A stretch of DNA of 30,974 nucleotides from Chrysochromulina tobinii (taxonomy: Eukaryota; Haptophyta; Prymnesiales; Chrysochromulinaceae), in assembly GCA_001275005.1 (NCBI GenBank), contig JWZX01002551.1, forward strand, positions 1 to 30,974. Direction: 5' to 3'. The notes beneath the pieces are model-generated. The model saw only the letters and a program-made list of their open reading frames with translations. It searched no databases and had not been told where the DNA came from. Of the stretch, positions 1 through 8,194 are shown one piece after another. The position numbers and the translations under genes were made by a program. Every line of letters starts with the position of its first letter. Position 1 is the stretch's first letter.

Positions 1-597
1 GCTCATCCATGGCTTGGAAGCCGGGAAACCGTATCGGCTCGACTCGCGGCGGCGAGGCACGCGTGCCCGAAGCGTGCTTCCACATTCACGGCGATACATG
101 CTGCCGCCAGCGACGGCAATACGATGGTCCGCATGAGTGGCGGCATCGAGCAGCTGATGGTCGGTGGCTCCAAGCCGTTTGGCATGAATGGTCTTTACGC
201 GCACAATCATTCGATTGGCGGCAAGGCGCACGAGACGGTCTGGGATGTTCTCGCGTTCGACACGGCCAGGTGGATCCAGCAGAGTGTGAGGCCTGAGGAC
301 TTTTTCGTGCTAAAGATGGACATTGAAGGGTTCGAGCACAAGGTCATCCCCGCCATGCTCAAGGCCAACCTGACCGGCTTGATCGACGTCTTTGCTTGGG
401 AATGCCACTATGGGGTTCCCGGCTCGACGTGCCAATCGCTGCACGCCGCGGCGTTCGGGATGCCGGGCTTCCTTCCCACCGAAGCTGTGTACACTGAGAG
501 TAGGGGCAGCGGAATCTTTCGCAAGATCGACATGATTGAACGATTGAAGATCCAAACATGGATCGAAAGCCTACAACGACGAAATCCTAAGATATGA
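1..597 (+). CDS. FkbM-type SAM-dependent methyltransferase, 3' part only
   Basis: The frame is open from the left edge, so the start lies outside the window; about 198 residues are visible, ending at TGA 595-597. The motif LKMDIEGFE (visible residues 104-112) is the FkbM-family signature in which the acidic Asp-x-Glu-Gly sits at the end of a Rossmann strand; it is followed by a short helix and the strand DVFAWECHYG, as expected. FkbM proteins are SAM-dependent O-methyltransferases, often acting on sugars or secondary metabolites. The SAM-binding glycine motif would be upstream and is not visible. The first in-frame Met (124) falls inside the domain and is not a credible start. Substrate unknown. 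Two more methyltransferases of related type lie at 16346-17341 and in the C-terminus of the 17878-21003 gene, so glycan methylation is a plausible role (inference). Confidence 0.8.
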   Translation, partial: AHPWLGSRETVSARLAAARHACPKRASTFTAIHAAASDGNTMVRMSGGIEQLMVGGSKPFGMNGLYAHNHSIGGKAHETVWDVLAFDTARWIQQSVRPEDFFVLKMDIEGFEHKVIPAMLKANLTGLIDVFAWECHYGVPGSTCQSLHAAAFGMPGFLPTEAVYTESRGSGIFRKIDMIERLKIQTWIESLQRRNPKI

Positions 598-1125
598 TCC
601 TCATATTTTCAGTTCGGCGTGATGTACGATTGGTGGATGTACATGGGTACATTGTACTGGGATTTCACGTTTGGTCTGTAATCATTATCATACCGCGCCG
701 TACTGATAGAACCCCCGGGCCTGCATGAAGATAGTGCATGTGTAGGCCAAAACTTATACTTCGCTTGTGCTGGGGGTTCCAAGCGAACCGCCCCTCGCCA
801 GGGGGGAGAGGGAGGAGCCCTTGGGGGGAGTTCGCTAGCCGCCCGATGGTCGCCCGCCTCGTTAGGTACGGTCCGGTGAGACAAAAGGCAACTTTTCTAA
901 AGGATGCGGTCGCAAGTTAGGTAAATAAACATCTTTGCGTTGCATGCATCATTGCATGCAGTATTTCTTGAACTTGAACTTGAACTACTAGTATTCATTT
1001 ATCCGTTGACTCGTAAACTAGAACTTGTGATCGAGAACCCGCCCTACCGCGGCATCGGCACTCCCTCAAGGGACGTGAACTAGCATCCTCTTCCCAATGC
1101 ACACACCCTCCCCTTTGAGGAGCAC
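598..1125. other. Intergenic region with small inverted repeats
   Basis: No coding region seen. There is a G/C-rich fold between AGCGAAC at 782-788 and GTTCGCT at 830-836, with complementary C and G runs inside it. A short direct repeat of ACTTGA occurs at about 969-988, and a GCATGCA pair at about 942-960. The region should hold the 3' UTR of the methyltransferase and the promoter of the PC-esterase gene, but I can point to no defined promoter element. Confidence 0.4.
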
Positions 1126-2235
1126 ATGGCAACCACCGCCCCGGGAAATAAGATGAATTCTTGCTTTTACGGTTCGGCGCCTGGAAGTTGGCGCCCGTGC
1201 AGCTGCGGCTCATCACACACGTCGCGCCCGTGCGGCTGCAACGCGCCCGAATGGCAGCTCGCAGCTGGTTGCTCACCGCTGCGACGGTACGTGTGGGTCG
1301 ACCCAGCACACTGCGGTAAACCTCAGCCCTCGATCGTGCCCAATGCTGCCCCAAGTAATTTGCCCACCTGCGTGCAGCGCGACAATGCGTTGCTCGCGGC
1401 CGATCTCAACGATTCATCCGTGCTGATGATTGGAGACTCGACTACCACGCAGCTGCTGATGCACAGCTGCGAGGCTTTCACATCGCGCCCGAAAGCATTT
1501 GTGCCGGTCAAGAACGGCTCTCTCAACCTCACGCAGTACTGGCGCCGGCTGCGCTCGCCCGAAAATCACGCCTGCGAGACGCACGTGCAGGGACAGCAGG
1601 GCGGCTTTGTGATCGGCTCGTTCTCGCACTTTGGCATCACGGGCCCTCCCTACTGGGAGTTTGCCTATCCACTGCCTCCCTGGTTGAGCAGCACATTGGT
1701 GGGCATGGTGCGCGACGACTTGCCACGATTCCGGCAGCACGTGCGAGGCGGTGGCGATCCGGCGGTCGTGATTGCCGCCGGGGGCTATTGGGACATTGCA
1801 AGATGGTGGGCTCACCTCTCCAATTATTCGAAGCACTGGTCCTTGCCGCCGGACACGCCGGACGCCAATTACACCTCCATGTACCTGCATGGCGTGCACC
1901 GCTTCGTGCTCCAAGTCCGGCGCAGCTTCCCACGCTCGCTCGTCGTGTGGCGCCTCTTGCACCGTAGCATGAAGAACGGTATCAACCCGATGGTGGTGAC
2001 GCGATTCAACTCTGCGGTACGTGCCGCCGCGCTGGGCTGGCGGCTTCCACTGTTCGACGTGGAGGGGATGATGGCGTCCCTCTCCAAGAGCACGAACCCT
2101 GGCCTTGGCAGAGGAGCCGTGTACGGGTTGCAGGATGGCTTGCATCTGCACCCGTGGCTGAATGTGGCGCTCCTCAATGTGATTCTGAATCTGGCTCGGC
2201 CCGCTCGGGACCACGGCCGCGTCGCCCGCTCGTGA
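1126..2235 (+). CDS. SGNH / PC-esterase-like protein
   Basis: A 369-residue single-exon protein. VLMIGDSTTTQL (residues 99-110) is the GDS block carrying the likely nucleophile Ser105. DGLHLHP (337-343) matches the C-terminal DxxH block with Asp337 and His340. In between, AAGGYWD (217-223) and VVWRLLHRSMKN (273-284) correspond to the middle blocks of the PC-esterase / trichome-birefringence-like group. These enzymes add or remove acyl groups (often acetyl) on cell-surface glycans; the reaction here is not determined. The N-terminal 65 residues are Cys-rich (nine Cys), suggesting a disulphide-bonded secreted or lumenal domain, although no clear signal peptide follows Met1; an upstream exon is possible. 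Several N-x-S/T sites (N130, N134, N233, N248) suit passage through the secretory pathway. The long antisense frames over this gene are shadows. Confidence 0.75.
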   Translation: MATTAPGNKMNSCFYGSAPGSWRPCSCGSSHTSRPCGCNAPEWQLAAGCSPLRRYVWVDPAHCGKPQPSIVPNAAPSNLPTCVQRDNALLAADLNDSSVLMIGDSTTTQLLMHSCEAFTSRPKAFVPVKNGSLNLTQYWRRLRSPENHACETHVQGQQGGFVIGSFSHFGITGPPYWEFAYPLPPWLSSTLVGMVRDDLPRFRQHVRGGGDPAVVIAAGGYWDIARWWAHLSNYSKHWSLPPDTPDANYTSMYLHGVHRFVLQVRRSFPRSLVVWRLLHRSMKNGINPMVVTRFNSAVRAAALGWRLPLFDVEGMMASLSKSTNPGLGRGAVYGLQDGLHLHPWLNVALLNVILNLARPARDHGRVARS

Positions 2236-2502
2236 ACGCGCGACGCGGTTGGACTCGGGAAAGAGCTAAAAAGCCGTAGAGCGATTGGAGTCCTTTTCAG
2301 TAAGAAAATGCCATCCTCACATCGGCGACGTTCGGTTTCCGTTCCAACCCGTGACACGACGATCAAGGACACAGAGAAAAGATAGATCACGCTCGTTTTC
2401 AGAAACGACAAGCGTCGACCGGACGAAACGGCGGACAGCCGCAACATAGAGCGTGCGCGCCACGGTCGGGGACATCCTACACGACACATCCGGCCACACA
2501 TC

Positions 2503-4390
2503 CTAGATCCTAGAACATCGCTCCTCAAGCTCTGTCGCCACGTGATGCGCGTCGTCGTCGACAATACTGGTCTCGGTCGCTGCGACCAAGCCGTCCTCGC
2601 ATGCGAGCTTCTGGAAGCGATGTGACGAGGCACGGAGCGCACGGAGGGCGCCACGCTTCTTGCTCGCACCTGGCAGGTTGGATGCCGGACGACGAGTGCC
2701 CGACGTGGGCTTCGGCGCCTTCAGCGTGCTGCGCCCCAATTCCACTGCAGGAGCGGCATGTTGGCTAGCAGCGCACGACAAGCCTCTGCCTAGCTCCATG
2801 GCAGCGCTCATGCTCGTCGATGTGCTCCCAGGCGCTGGTGGCGGCGGCTCCTGCACCGACAACATGCGCCCGAGCTGCCACGTGCAACGCGCCCAAACAC
2901 CTCGCAACGTCTTCGGCTTACAGGCGTAGAGCACCGTCGCAATGCAAGTGAGGCTCAGCCCGACCCAAAATAGGAGCGTCGGCTGATAGCCAAAGAGTGG
3001 CATGCTAATGAGACATGTCATGATCATCGAGAGCGAGGTGGCAAACGTCTTGAGAATGTTCCCTGCAAACTTGATGACGGCCGCGGTGAGTAGACCGCCC
3101 ACCACCTGAACGAAGGATGGCTCTGAGCTGAGCAATCAGGAGCCATCAGGAGCCATCAGGAGCCATTCAGGAGCCATGCCCTCAAAGCCTCAATCAGGAG
3201 CCATCAGGAGCCATCATGGGCCATCAGGAGCTTCAGGAGAGCCATCAGGAGCCATCAGGAGCCATCAGGAGCAATGCCCTCAAAGCACACACCTGAACGA
3301 GGATGACCGCCATCGTGTCGGCGCGGAACAACCCATTGTGCCATCCATCTTTGGCAATCCCAGGCCAGTCGAACTCAAACACAGCAAGCAGCGCGAAGGG
3401 TAGAGAGACGAGAGAGAGTTGCATGTTGATAAGAAGGAGTGAACCCGAGCGCTTTGAAGTGTAGTTCATCTCGAGCAAGATACCGCCGAGCCCAGAAAGG
3501 ACCGCGGCCCCCAAGGCAGAAGCGACGCCCACCATGTACTCGTACTCTGACGTGTCGCCCGCCAAACTAGACATGCTCTTGCGGTCCTGCCCCTGCACGA
3601 GAGCGGCTCCGACCATGAGAATGAGAAAGCTCGCCCACTTACGAACCGAGTACTTCGTGTGCATGAGGGTTCTTGCGAACACGGCCGTCCACAGCACTTT
3701 GGTCTGCGAGAGCACCTGCGAGGCGGACGCCGAGAGGAACGAGACCGCGACGAAGAGTAGGTTATTCTGGCCCGTGTAGCAGAGCGCCGGCAGTGTCAGC
3801 TCGCGAAGTGAGCGCCTGCTCGTCCACAGTTCTTGGAGCGGTCCCACAGCTCCACTCTCGTGCTCAGCAGCCATCAACACATAGCAGATGAGAAGCTTTG
3901 CGAGCTCTACCACGACGACAACGACAGTGCTGTGGAAAGGATCATCCGGGTGCGCCACAGTCGCAAACCGCATGATGAGAAACAGAGCAGCGTTCTGCAC
4001 GACGAGCAACACGAGACTCATCCATTTGAGCCCATCACACCGCTGGCCATCGGGCTGCTCCACACCTAACTCCACACCAGCATCACCTGCGACTGGTGCT
4101 GCCCTTGCATTATGACCTGCAATTGATGCAGGCTCGTCTTCTCCGGGCTCGTCTCCAGACCCTTCGGGTCGATATTGCACTTTCGCGGGCAGACTTGCGC
4201 ATAGAGTGTCCTCTCGAGTACATCGATGACCAACTGCGCCGACACTACCAAGCACGAGGTCCCGCAGGTGCTGGTTCTCCATCTCCTTGACAAAGGTAGC
4301 ATTTTGGTCGCCCCGAGAAGCAATACTGGAGACAACTGGGCCGACGATCCCGCTGCTGCCAGAGTCGCTGCCTTCGTCATCGTCCCTCAT
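2503..4390 (-). CDS. Nucleotide-sugar transporter (SLC35A / UDP-Gal, CMP-Sia type), two exons
   Basis: Exon 1 ends at 3293 and exon 2 runs 3105-2503. Joining them restores the family sequence ...VILVQ|VVGGLLTAAVIKF..., in phase 0. Family hallmarks: LCYTGQNNLLFVAVSFL, the run after SQTKVLWTAVF, GLGGILLEMNY, and FAGNILKTFATSLS near the last helices. These are 10-TM Golgi antiporters that import a sugar nucleotide in exchange for the nucleoside monophosphate. Membrane helices begin about 120 residues into the protein from the start I chose and are followed by a Pro/Ser-rich cytosolic tail of about 110 residues. The start is uncertain: the frame is open to 4660, where it would overlap the stop of the upstream gene, so I prefer Met at 4390 (MRDDDEG), with 4282 as an alternative. 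Which sugar is carried cannot be told from sequence. Confidence 0.8.
3106..3292 (-). other. Spliceosomal intron (187 nt) made mostly of GGCTCCTGAT repeats
   Basis: On the minus strand the intron begins GTGTGTGC after CAG and ends TTCGTTCAG. Both splice junctions lie in an 11-bp exact direct repeat, TCGTTCAGGTG (plus-strand CACCTGAACGA at 3103-3113 and 3290-3300); with a one-base gap the match extends to about 17 bp. Most of the interior is a degenerate 10-bp tandem repeat read as GGCTCCTGAT on the sense strand; the plus-strand word ATCAG occurs nine times. A second internal duplication, ATGCCCTCAAAGC, occurs near 3176 and 3274. Splicing is supported by restoration of the conserved transporter sequence. 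Confidence 0.8.
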
Positions 4391-4656
4391 GCCGCGGCCG
4401 AGTTGTGCGCCACAACCGAACGCGCGCGCCGCGCTGCAACTCGGCTCGTCGCAAACTCGCGCTGTCGAGGTGCTGGTCGATTTTGCGTCCTTTGTTTTGC
4501 CAACGGAACAAAAATAGACGGTCGAGTACCAACACGTACCAACAAGAACATGCATGCAACACCCTTTCGTCCAGTTCTTCATCTGAGCACCCATACAGTT
4601 GTGCTCTCTCCTTGGCTCATTCATGCCGGAATCATCTCGTGTGGTATCCTCATTGC

Positions 4657-7539
4657 TCATTGCGCATTGCCTTTCGGCAGAGCGGCCATCGCAGGCGCCG
4701 CCGGGGGTTCAATGGAGTTGGCCATCGCCGTGGGCACGCGAGTGAGCACATCGCGAGCGGCCTGTGGAAGCTCAGCTGCGTTGGTCGCGCGCAGGGCCGC
4801 GCGCCGTAGTAGCCCGGCGCCGATACGGCGCGAGAGGAGTGAGAGGCCCTCAAGCTGCCGCGTGGCATCGCTCCGGGCAGCCTCGTCGTTGAGAAGCGTG
4901 CCCACCAAGTCGGTGACCGTGTCGGCAATCTGGCGCGGCGCGGGCACCGCGCTCGTGTTGAGCTGCGAGCGTACGCGAGGTCCGAGGAGATTGGAGAGCT
5001 CCCGCGCCGTACCGAGCACAAGCTCGTCCTCTGCGGTCGGTGCGAGGAGCGTGGTGAGCGTGGCCGGCGGCTTCAGCCCGAACTGGCCGACCACGCTCGA
5101 AGGCGCCGTGATGAGCAGGCTGCGCAGCGCCTGCCGAGTGGCCGCGTCGAGGCCGACGACTACCTCGTCCACAAGAATGTCCTGCAGCGTCGAGCCTTCC
5201 GGAGCGAGCAGCAGGTTCGCAAGCTCGCGTGCCGCCTTCGTCTGGCCCACGCCATCGCGGTCCACCTCGGCCGTCGCGGCAGTGTACGACGCAAAGCCCT
5301 CCGACATCTCGATCAGCTTTGCGGGCGAGAGCCCTCTACCTGTCAGCGGTGTCGTCGTCGTCGTCGCGCCTAGCACGGGCAGCCCGCGCGAGGGCGACCG
5401 ATCGCGCGTGGGCACCACCACTCCCTTGACATCCAGTGGCAGTCCGAGCCCCGGGGCCCTCTTTGCCGGTAGACCGAGCATCGCCCGCAGCGCCGCCTCC
5501 GCCCTCGGCGAACGATCGATGAACAACCGACGCGCCAGGTACGGGTAGCACTCCTGCACGATCGCATAGTCCTCGTCGATGCTCAGCCCGATACCTTCGA
5601 GGGTCGAAAAGGCGCGAGCCACGTAGAGCACGTACGGAGGGAGGGAGAAGAGTTCGCGGTTGCGGCGCGACATCTCCTCCATTACGTTGGTCACCCCTTT
5701 GACGTCGACCCCCTCAGACGCCAGCTGCGCCTCCATCGCCTTCAGAAACTCTTCCTGGGCCTTCTTCTCGAGCTCAGCGCCGCTCAACTCGGCGCCGTAC
5801 CTCTCCTTGAGCTGTGACTCGACGCGCTCGGCGATCTTCTTCGGTCCTCCGCCCGCACTGAGCTGCCGAAAGGCAAAGGCGAGGCCCTCGGTGATGCCCG
5901 ACGCCTTGAGCCGCTCGGGCGTCACGTCTGGCGGCGAGAAGCCCAGGTTGATGAAGTCCTGCGGGATGGCGTCGTAGTCCTCCACGTTGAGGTGGGCGAT
6001 GAACTCGAGCAGGCTGTACTGGAGCTCATTTGGCACCTCGAGGGTCATACCCCAATCCAGCACGCACAGCCGCCCGTCGGTCGTGCGCAGCAGGTTGCCG
6101 GGGTGCGGATCGCAATGCAAGACACCCGTGTCGAGCAGCATTGTCAGGTACGCATTGATCGCGACGCCGCAGAGCCGCGGCACGTCCGCCGACGCGTCGC
6201 GGTCGAGCCGCGTGCCATCGACCCATTCAGTGACAAGCACTGTGTCGCGCGCGAGCTCCTCCACCACAGTGGGCGCACACACGGCGTCCAGCCCGCGCGC
6301 CGCCATCGCGCGTTGGAAGTCGATGGTGTTCTTGGCTTCAAGGCGGTAGTCCGTCTCGGCGACAAACCCGCGTCCCCACTCGTCAACTAGCTGCAGGGCC
6401 ACTTCGATGTCCTCGGGTGCGGTCGAGACGCCATTAACCAAGTTCGTGAAGGCCGTCTGGAAAGGCGTGATGAGCCGCAGTACGTAGAGATCAAGGGCGA
6501 TCTCGGAGAGGATGCCCGGCCTTTGCACCTTGACGGCGACCGTCTTCGAGCTGTTGCCCTTGAGCGTGCCCTTGTACACCTGCCCGATGGATGCGGAGGC
6601 CACCGGGCGGGCGGAGAGGGTCTCGAAGGTGTCGCGGACATCCTTGATCCCCAGTTGCCGCTGCAGGACCTTGTACGCCTCCTGCGAAGGGAAGGGTGGC
6701 ACCGCGTCCTGGAGCTGCCGTAGCTCAAGTGCGTAGGCCTCCGGGATGAGATCGGTTCGGATCGAGAGCGCCTGGCCCAGCTTGATGAACGTAGGCCCGA
6801 GCTGCTCACACAGCGTGAGCGCCTCCTTGGCGCGGCGTGGCTCCGCTTTCTGGAGAGCCCTGTACTCTGTGTCCTTCATCAATTTGCCGAGCACCAACCA
6901 GTCGAACAGCACACCGGCGGTGAAGGCCGTTGTCAAGCGCGCAAGCGAGAACACGCGCTTGGCGACCACCAGCGGCCGCTGGCTGTAAAAGGTCTCGGCT
7001 GCCTTTGGGTCGTATGTGGCCTTGCCAGGGGCGTACGGCGCCTCGCCCTTTGCGTCCGCCCGGCTCACAGCCGAACCGAGGCTCACAGCTGCGATCGCAG
7101 CCAGCTGCAGCGCAACGCCCTTCAGCGTGAGCTCGGCGAACACTGGGGTGCTCGTCATCGGTGCGAGCGTGGCGCGGGCCTGTCCGATCACGGGCTGAAC
7201 CAAGTCAACGAGTGGCGCGAGAGCAGTGCTGCTGATCTGGCTCACGGCTTGCTCGGTCTTGTCAGCAAGCGTAGCCAAATCGAGTGGGGGAGTGTTCGCC
7301 CTAAACTCCTCAAGGGCAGCGCTGAGCGCAGATGCCTCGGCTGTTAGCGTCCCTACAAACGAACCGATTGTGTTGGACACCTCGTCCACTGATAGAGCGC
7401 TGATATCGATCATCTTCGGGTGACCAATCATGCGCTTCGGTAGGCGGGCCGATCTCACCGCATGGTAGCCCTCGACTTGCACGGCGGCGAGAAAGACAAC
7501 GATGGAGGCGCGCCAGATCGAGACGCTGTTGGCCGACAT
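4657..7539 (-). CDS. ABC1/UbiB atypical kinase, plastid-type (ABC1K family)
   Basis: A 960-residue single-exon protein. The UbiB-like kinase core is complete: KLGQ (residues 253-256, the KxGQ motif unique to the family), ASIGQVYKG (316-324, replacing the normal glycine loop), VAVKVQ with Lys337, the ExD motif E395-T-D397, HCDPHPGN (475-482, catalytic loop) and DWG (495-497, replacing DFG). ABC1K proteins are atypical ATP-binding kinases or ATPases that control prenyl-quinone and lipid metabolism in plastids and mitochondria. Residues 9-24 form a hydrophobic signal-like segment, followed by a basic stretch (HAVRSARLPKR); this ER-signal plus transit-like order is typical of secondary-plastid targeting, so I infer a plastid location. 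A C-terminal extension of about 250 residues follows the kinase core. The antisense 440-codon frame at 4226-5548 is a shadow. Confidence 0.88.
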   Translation of the reverse strand: MSANSVSIWRASIVVFLAAVQVEGYHAVRSARLPKRMIGHPKMIDISALSVDEVSNTIGSFVGTLTAEASALSAALEEFRANTPPLDLATLADKTEQAVSQISSTALAPLVDLVQPVIGQARATLAPMTSTPVFAELTLKGVALQLAAIAAVSLGSAVSRADAKGEAPYAPGKATYDPKAAETFYSQRPLVVAKRVFSLARLTTAFTAGVLFDWLVLGKLMKDTEYRALQKAEPRRAKEALTLCEQLGPTFIKLGQALSIRTDLIPEAYALELRQLQDAVPPFPSQEAYKVLQRQLGIKDVRDTFETLSARPVASASIGQVYKGTLKGNSSKTVAVKVQRPGILSEIALDLYVLRLITPFQTAFTNLVNGVSTAPEDIEVALQLVDEWGRGFVAETDYRLEAKNTIDFQRAMAARGLDAVCAPTVVEELARDTVLVTEWVDGTRLDRDASADVPRLCGVAINAYLTMLLDTGVLHCDPHPGNLLRTTDGRLCVLDWGMTLEVPNELQYSLLEFIAHLNVEDYDAIPQDFINLGFSPPDVTPERLKASGITEGLAFAFRQLSAGGGPKKIAERVESQLKERYGAELSGAELEKKAQEEFLKAMEAQLASEGVDVKGVTNVMEEMSRRNRELFSLPPYVLYVARAFSTLEGIGLSIDEDYAIVQECYPYLARRLFIDRSPRAEAALRAMLGLPAKRAPGLGLPLDVKGVVVPTRDRSPSRGLPVLGATTTTTPLTGRGLSPAKLIEMSEGFASYTAATAEVDRDGVGQTKAARELANLLLAPEGSTLQDILVDEVVVGLDAATRQALRSLLITAPSSVVGQFGLKPPATLTTLLAPTAEDELVLGTARELSNLLGPRVRSQLNTSAVPAPRQIADTVTDLVGTLLNDEAARSDATRQLEGLSLLSRRIGAGLLRRAALRATNAAELPQAARDVLTRVPTAMANSIEPPAAPAMAALPKGNAQ

Positions 7540-8194
7540 AACAGGGGCCTCGCCGCTCTTGGATACTTTTCCCCGAATCCTGTTGCGTATCTTCGAACAC
7601 GAACCGACCGAGAAGTTTCCTTTTGTACTCTTTCTGCCGTTTCTGGCGCGGAGCTTCGCCGCCTACGTGCACGCTACGCGCCGGCCGACCGCTCTGGTGG
7701 AGAGCCGTCCCGCGCGGTATTGGAAAGCTGGTAGTATGTAAGTTCTGGTGTTCTGCATCAGGTAGAGGTGTGGGTCTGGGTGTGTCTGTGGTAGGTCAAG
7801 ACCATGGTATGGCCGCAGTCAGGTTGTTGCCTTTCTGGGACAACTTCAGTGGACCGAGTGATCGGGAGTGGTCCCGGCATTCAGTCCTCAGTGGTGGACT
7901 GTCAGCCTCCTGTGTCAGGTCGTGCCTCAGAGTGGCGTCAGTCGCTTTCAGTGACAGTGCTCAGTTTGTTGCTCAGTGGGCCTCGACCGCGAACACACAG
8001 TCCGGGGGGGTGCCGCTCTCAGTGGACAGTGCCGCTCGGGCGAGCTTCTACCTTCTACGCGCTCAGCGACTGGAGAGCTGGAGACGTCAGACTACAACTA
8101 CAATACGGTAATCAACATGTCAACAACAGGTTCTCCAATGGACTGGAGAGTGGAAAAAAGCAACACTTCACCTCACCGGGTCGGGGGGGTCCGT
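7540..8194. other. Intergenic region with a CAGTG-rich patch
   Basis: This lies upstream of the ABC1 kinase and downstream of the coiled-coil gene. Overlapping plus-strand frames here have no recognisable domain. Between about 7845 and 8030 the word CAGTG occurs about seven times, often as TCAGTGG or TCAGTGA. It may be a promoter feature of the kinase gene or a decayed repeat; nothing else is evident. Confidence 0.3.

Noticed and set aside
9-296. 95-codon plus frame at the left edge
   Set aside because: Out of frame with the FkbM methyltransferase, whose frame is open from base 1 and carries the family motif.
772-840. G/C-rich fold considered as a tRNA or terminator
   Set aside because: It lacks tRNA A- and B-box words and cloverleaf arms, and eukaryotic genes do not use such hairpin terminators.
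1414-2669. Two 266-codon minus-strand frames over the PC-esterase gene
   Set aside because: The plus strand has the GDS and DxxH catalytic blocks; the minus frames have no recognisable motif.
4226-5548. 440-codon plus-strand open frame
   Set aside because: It is antisense to the ABC1 kinase C-terminus and the transporter N-terminus; its Ser/Arg/Ala-rich translation has no domain and reflects GC-rich codon bias on the other strand.
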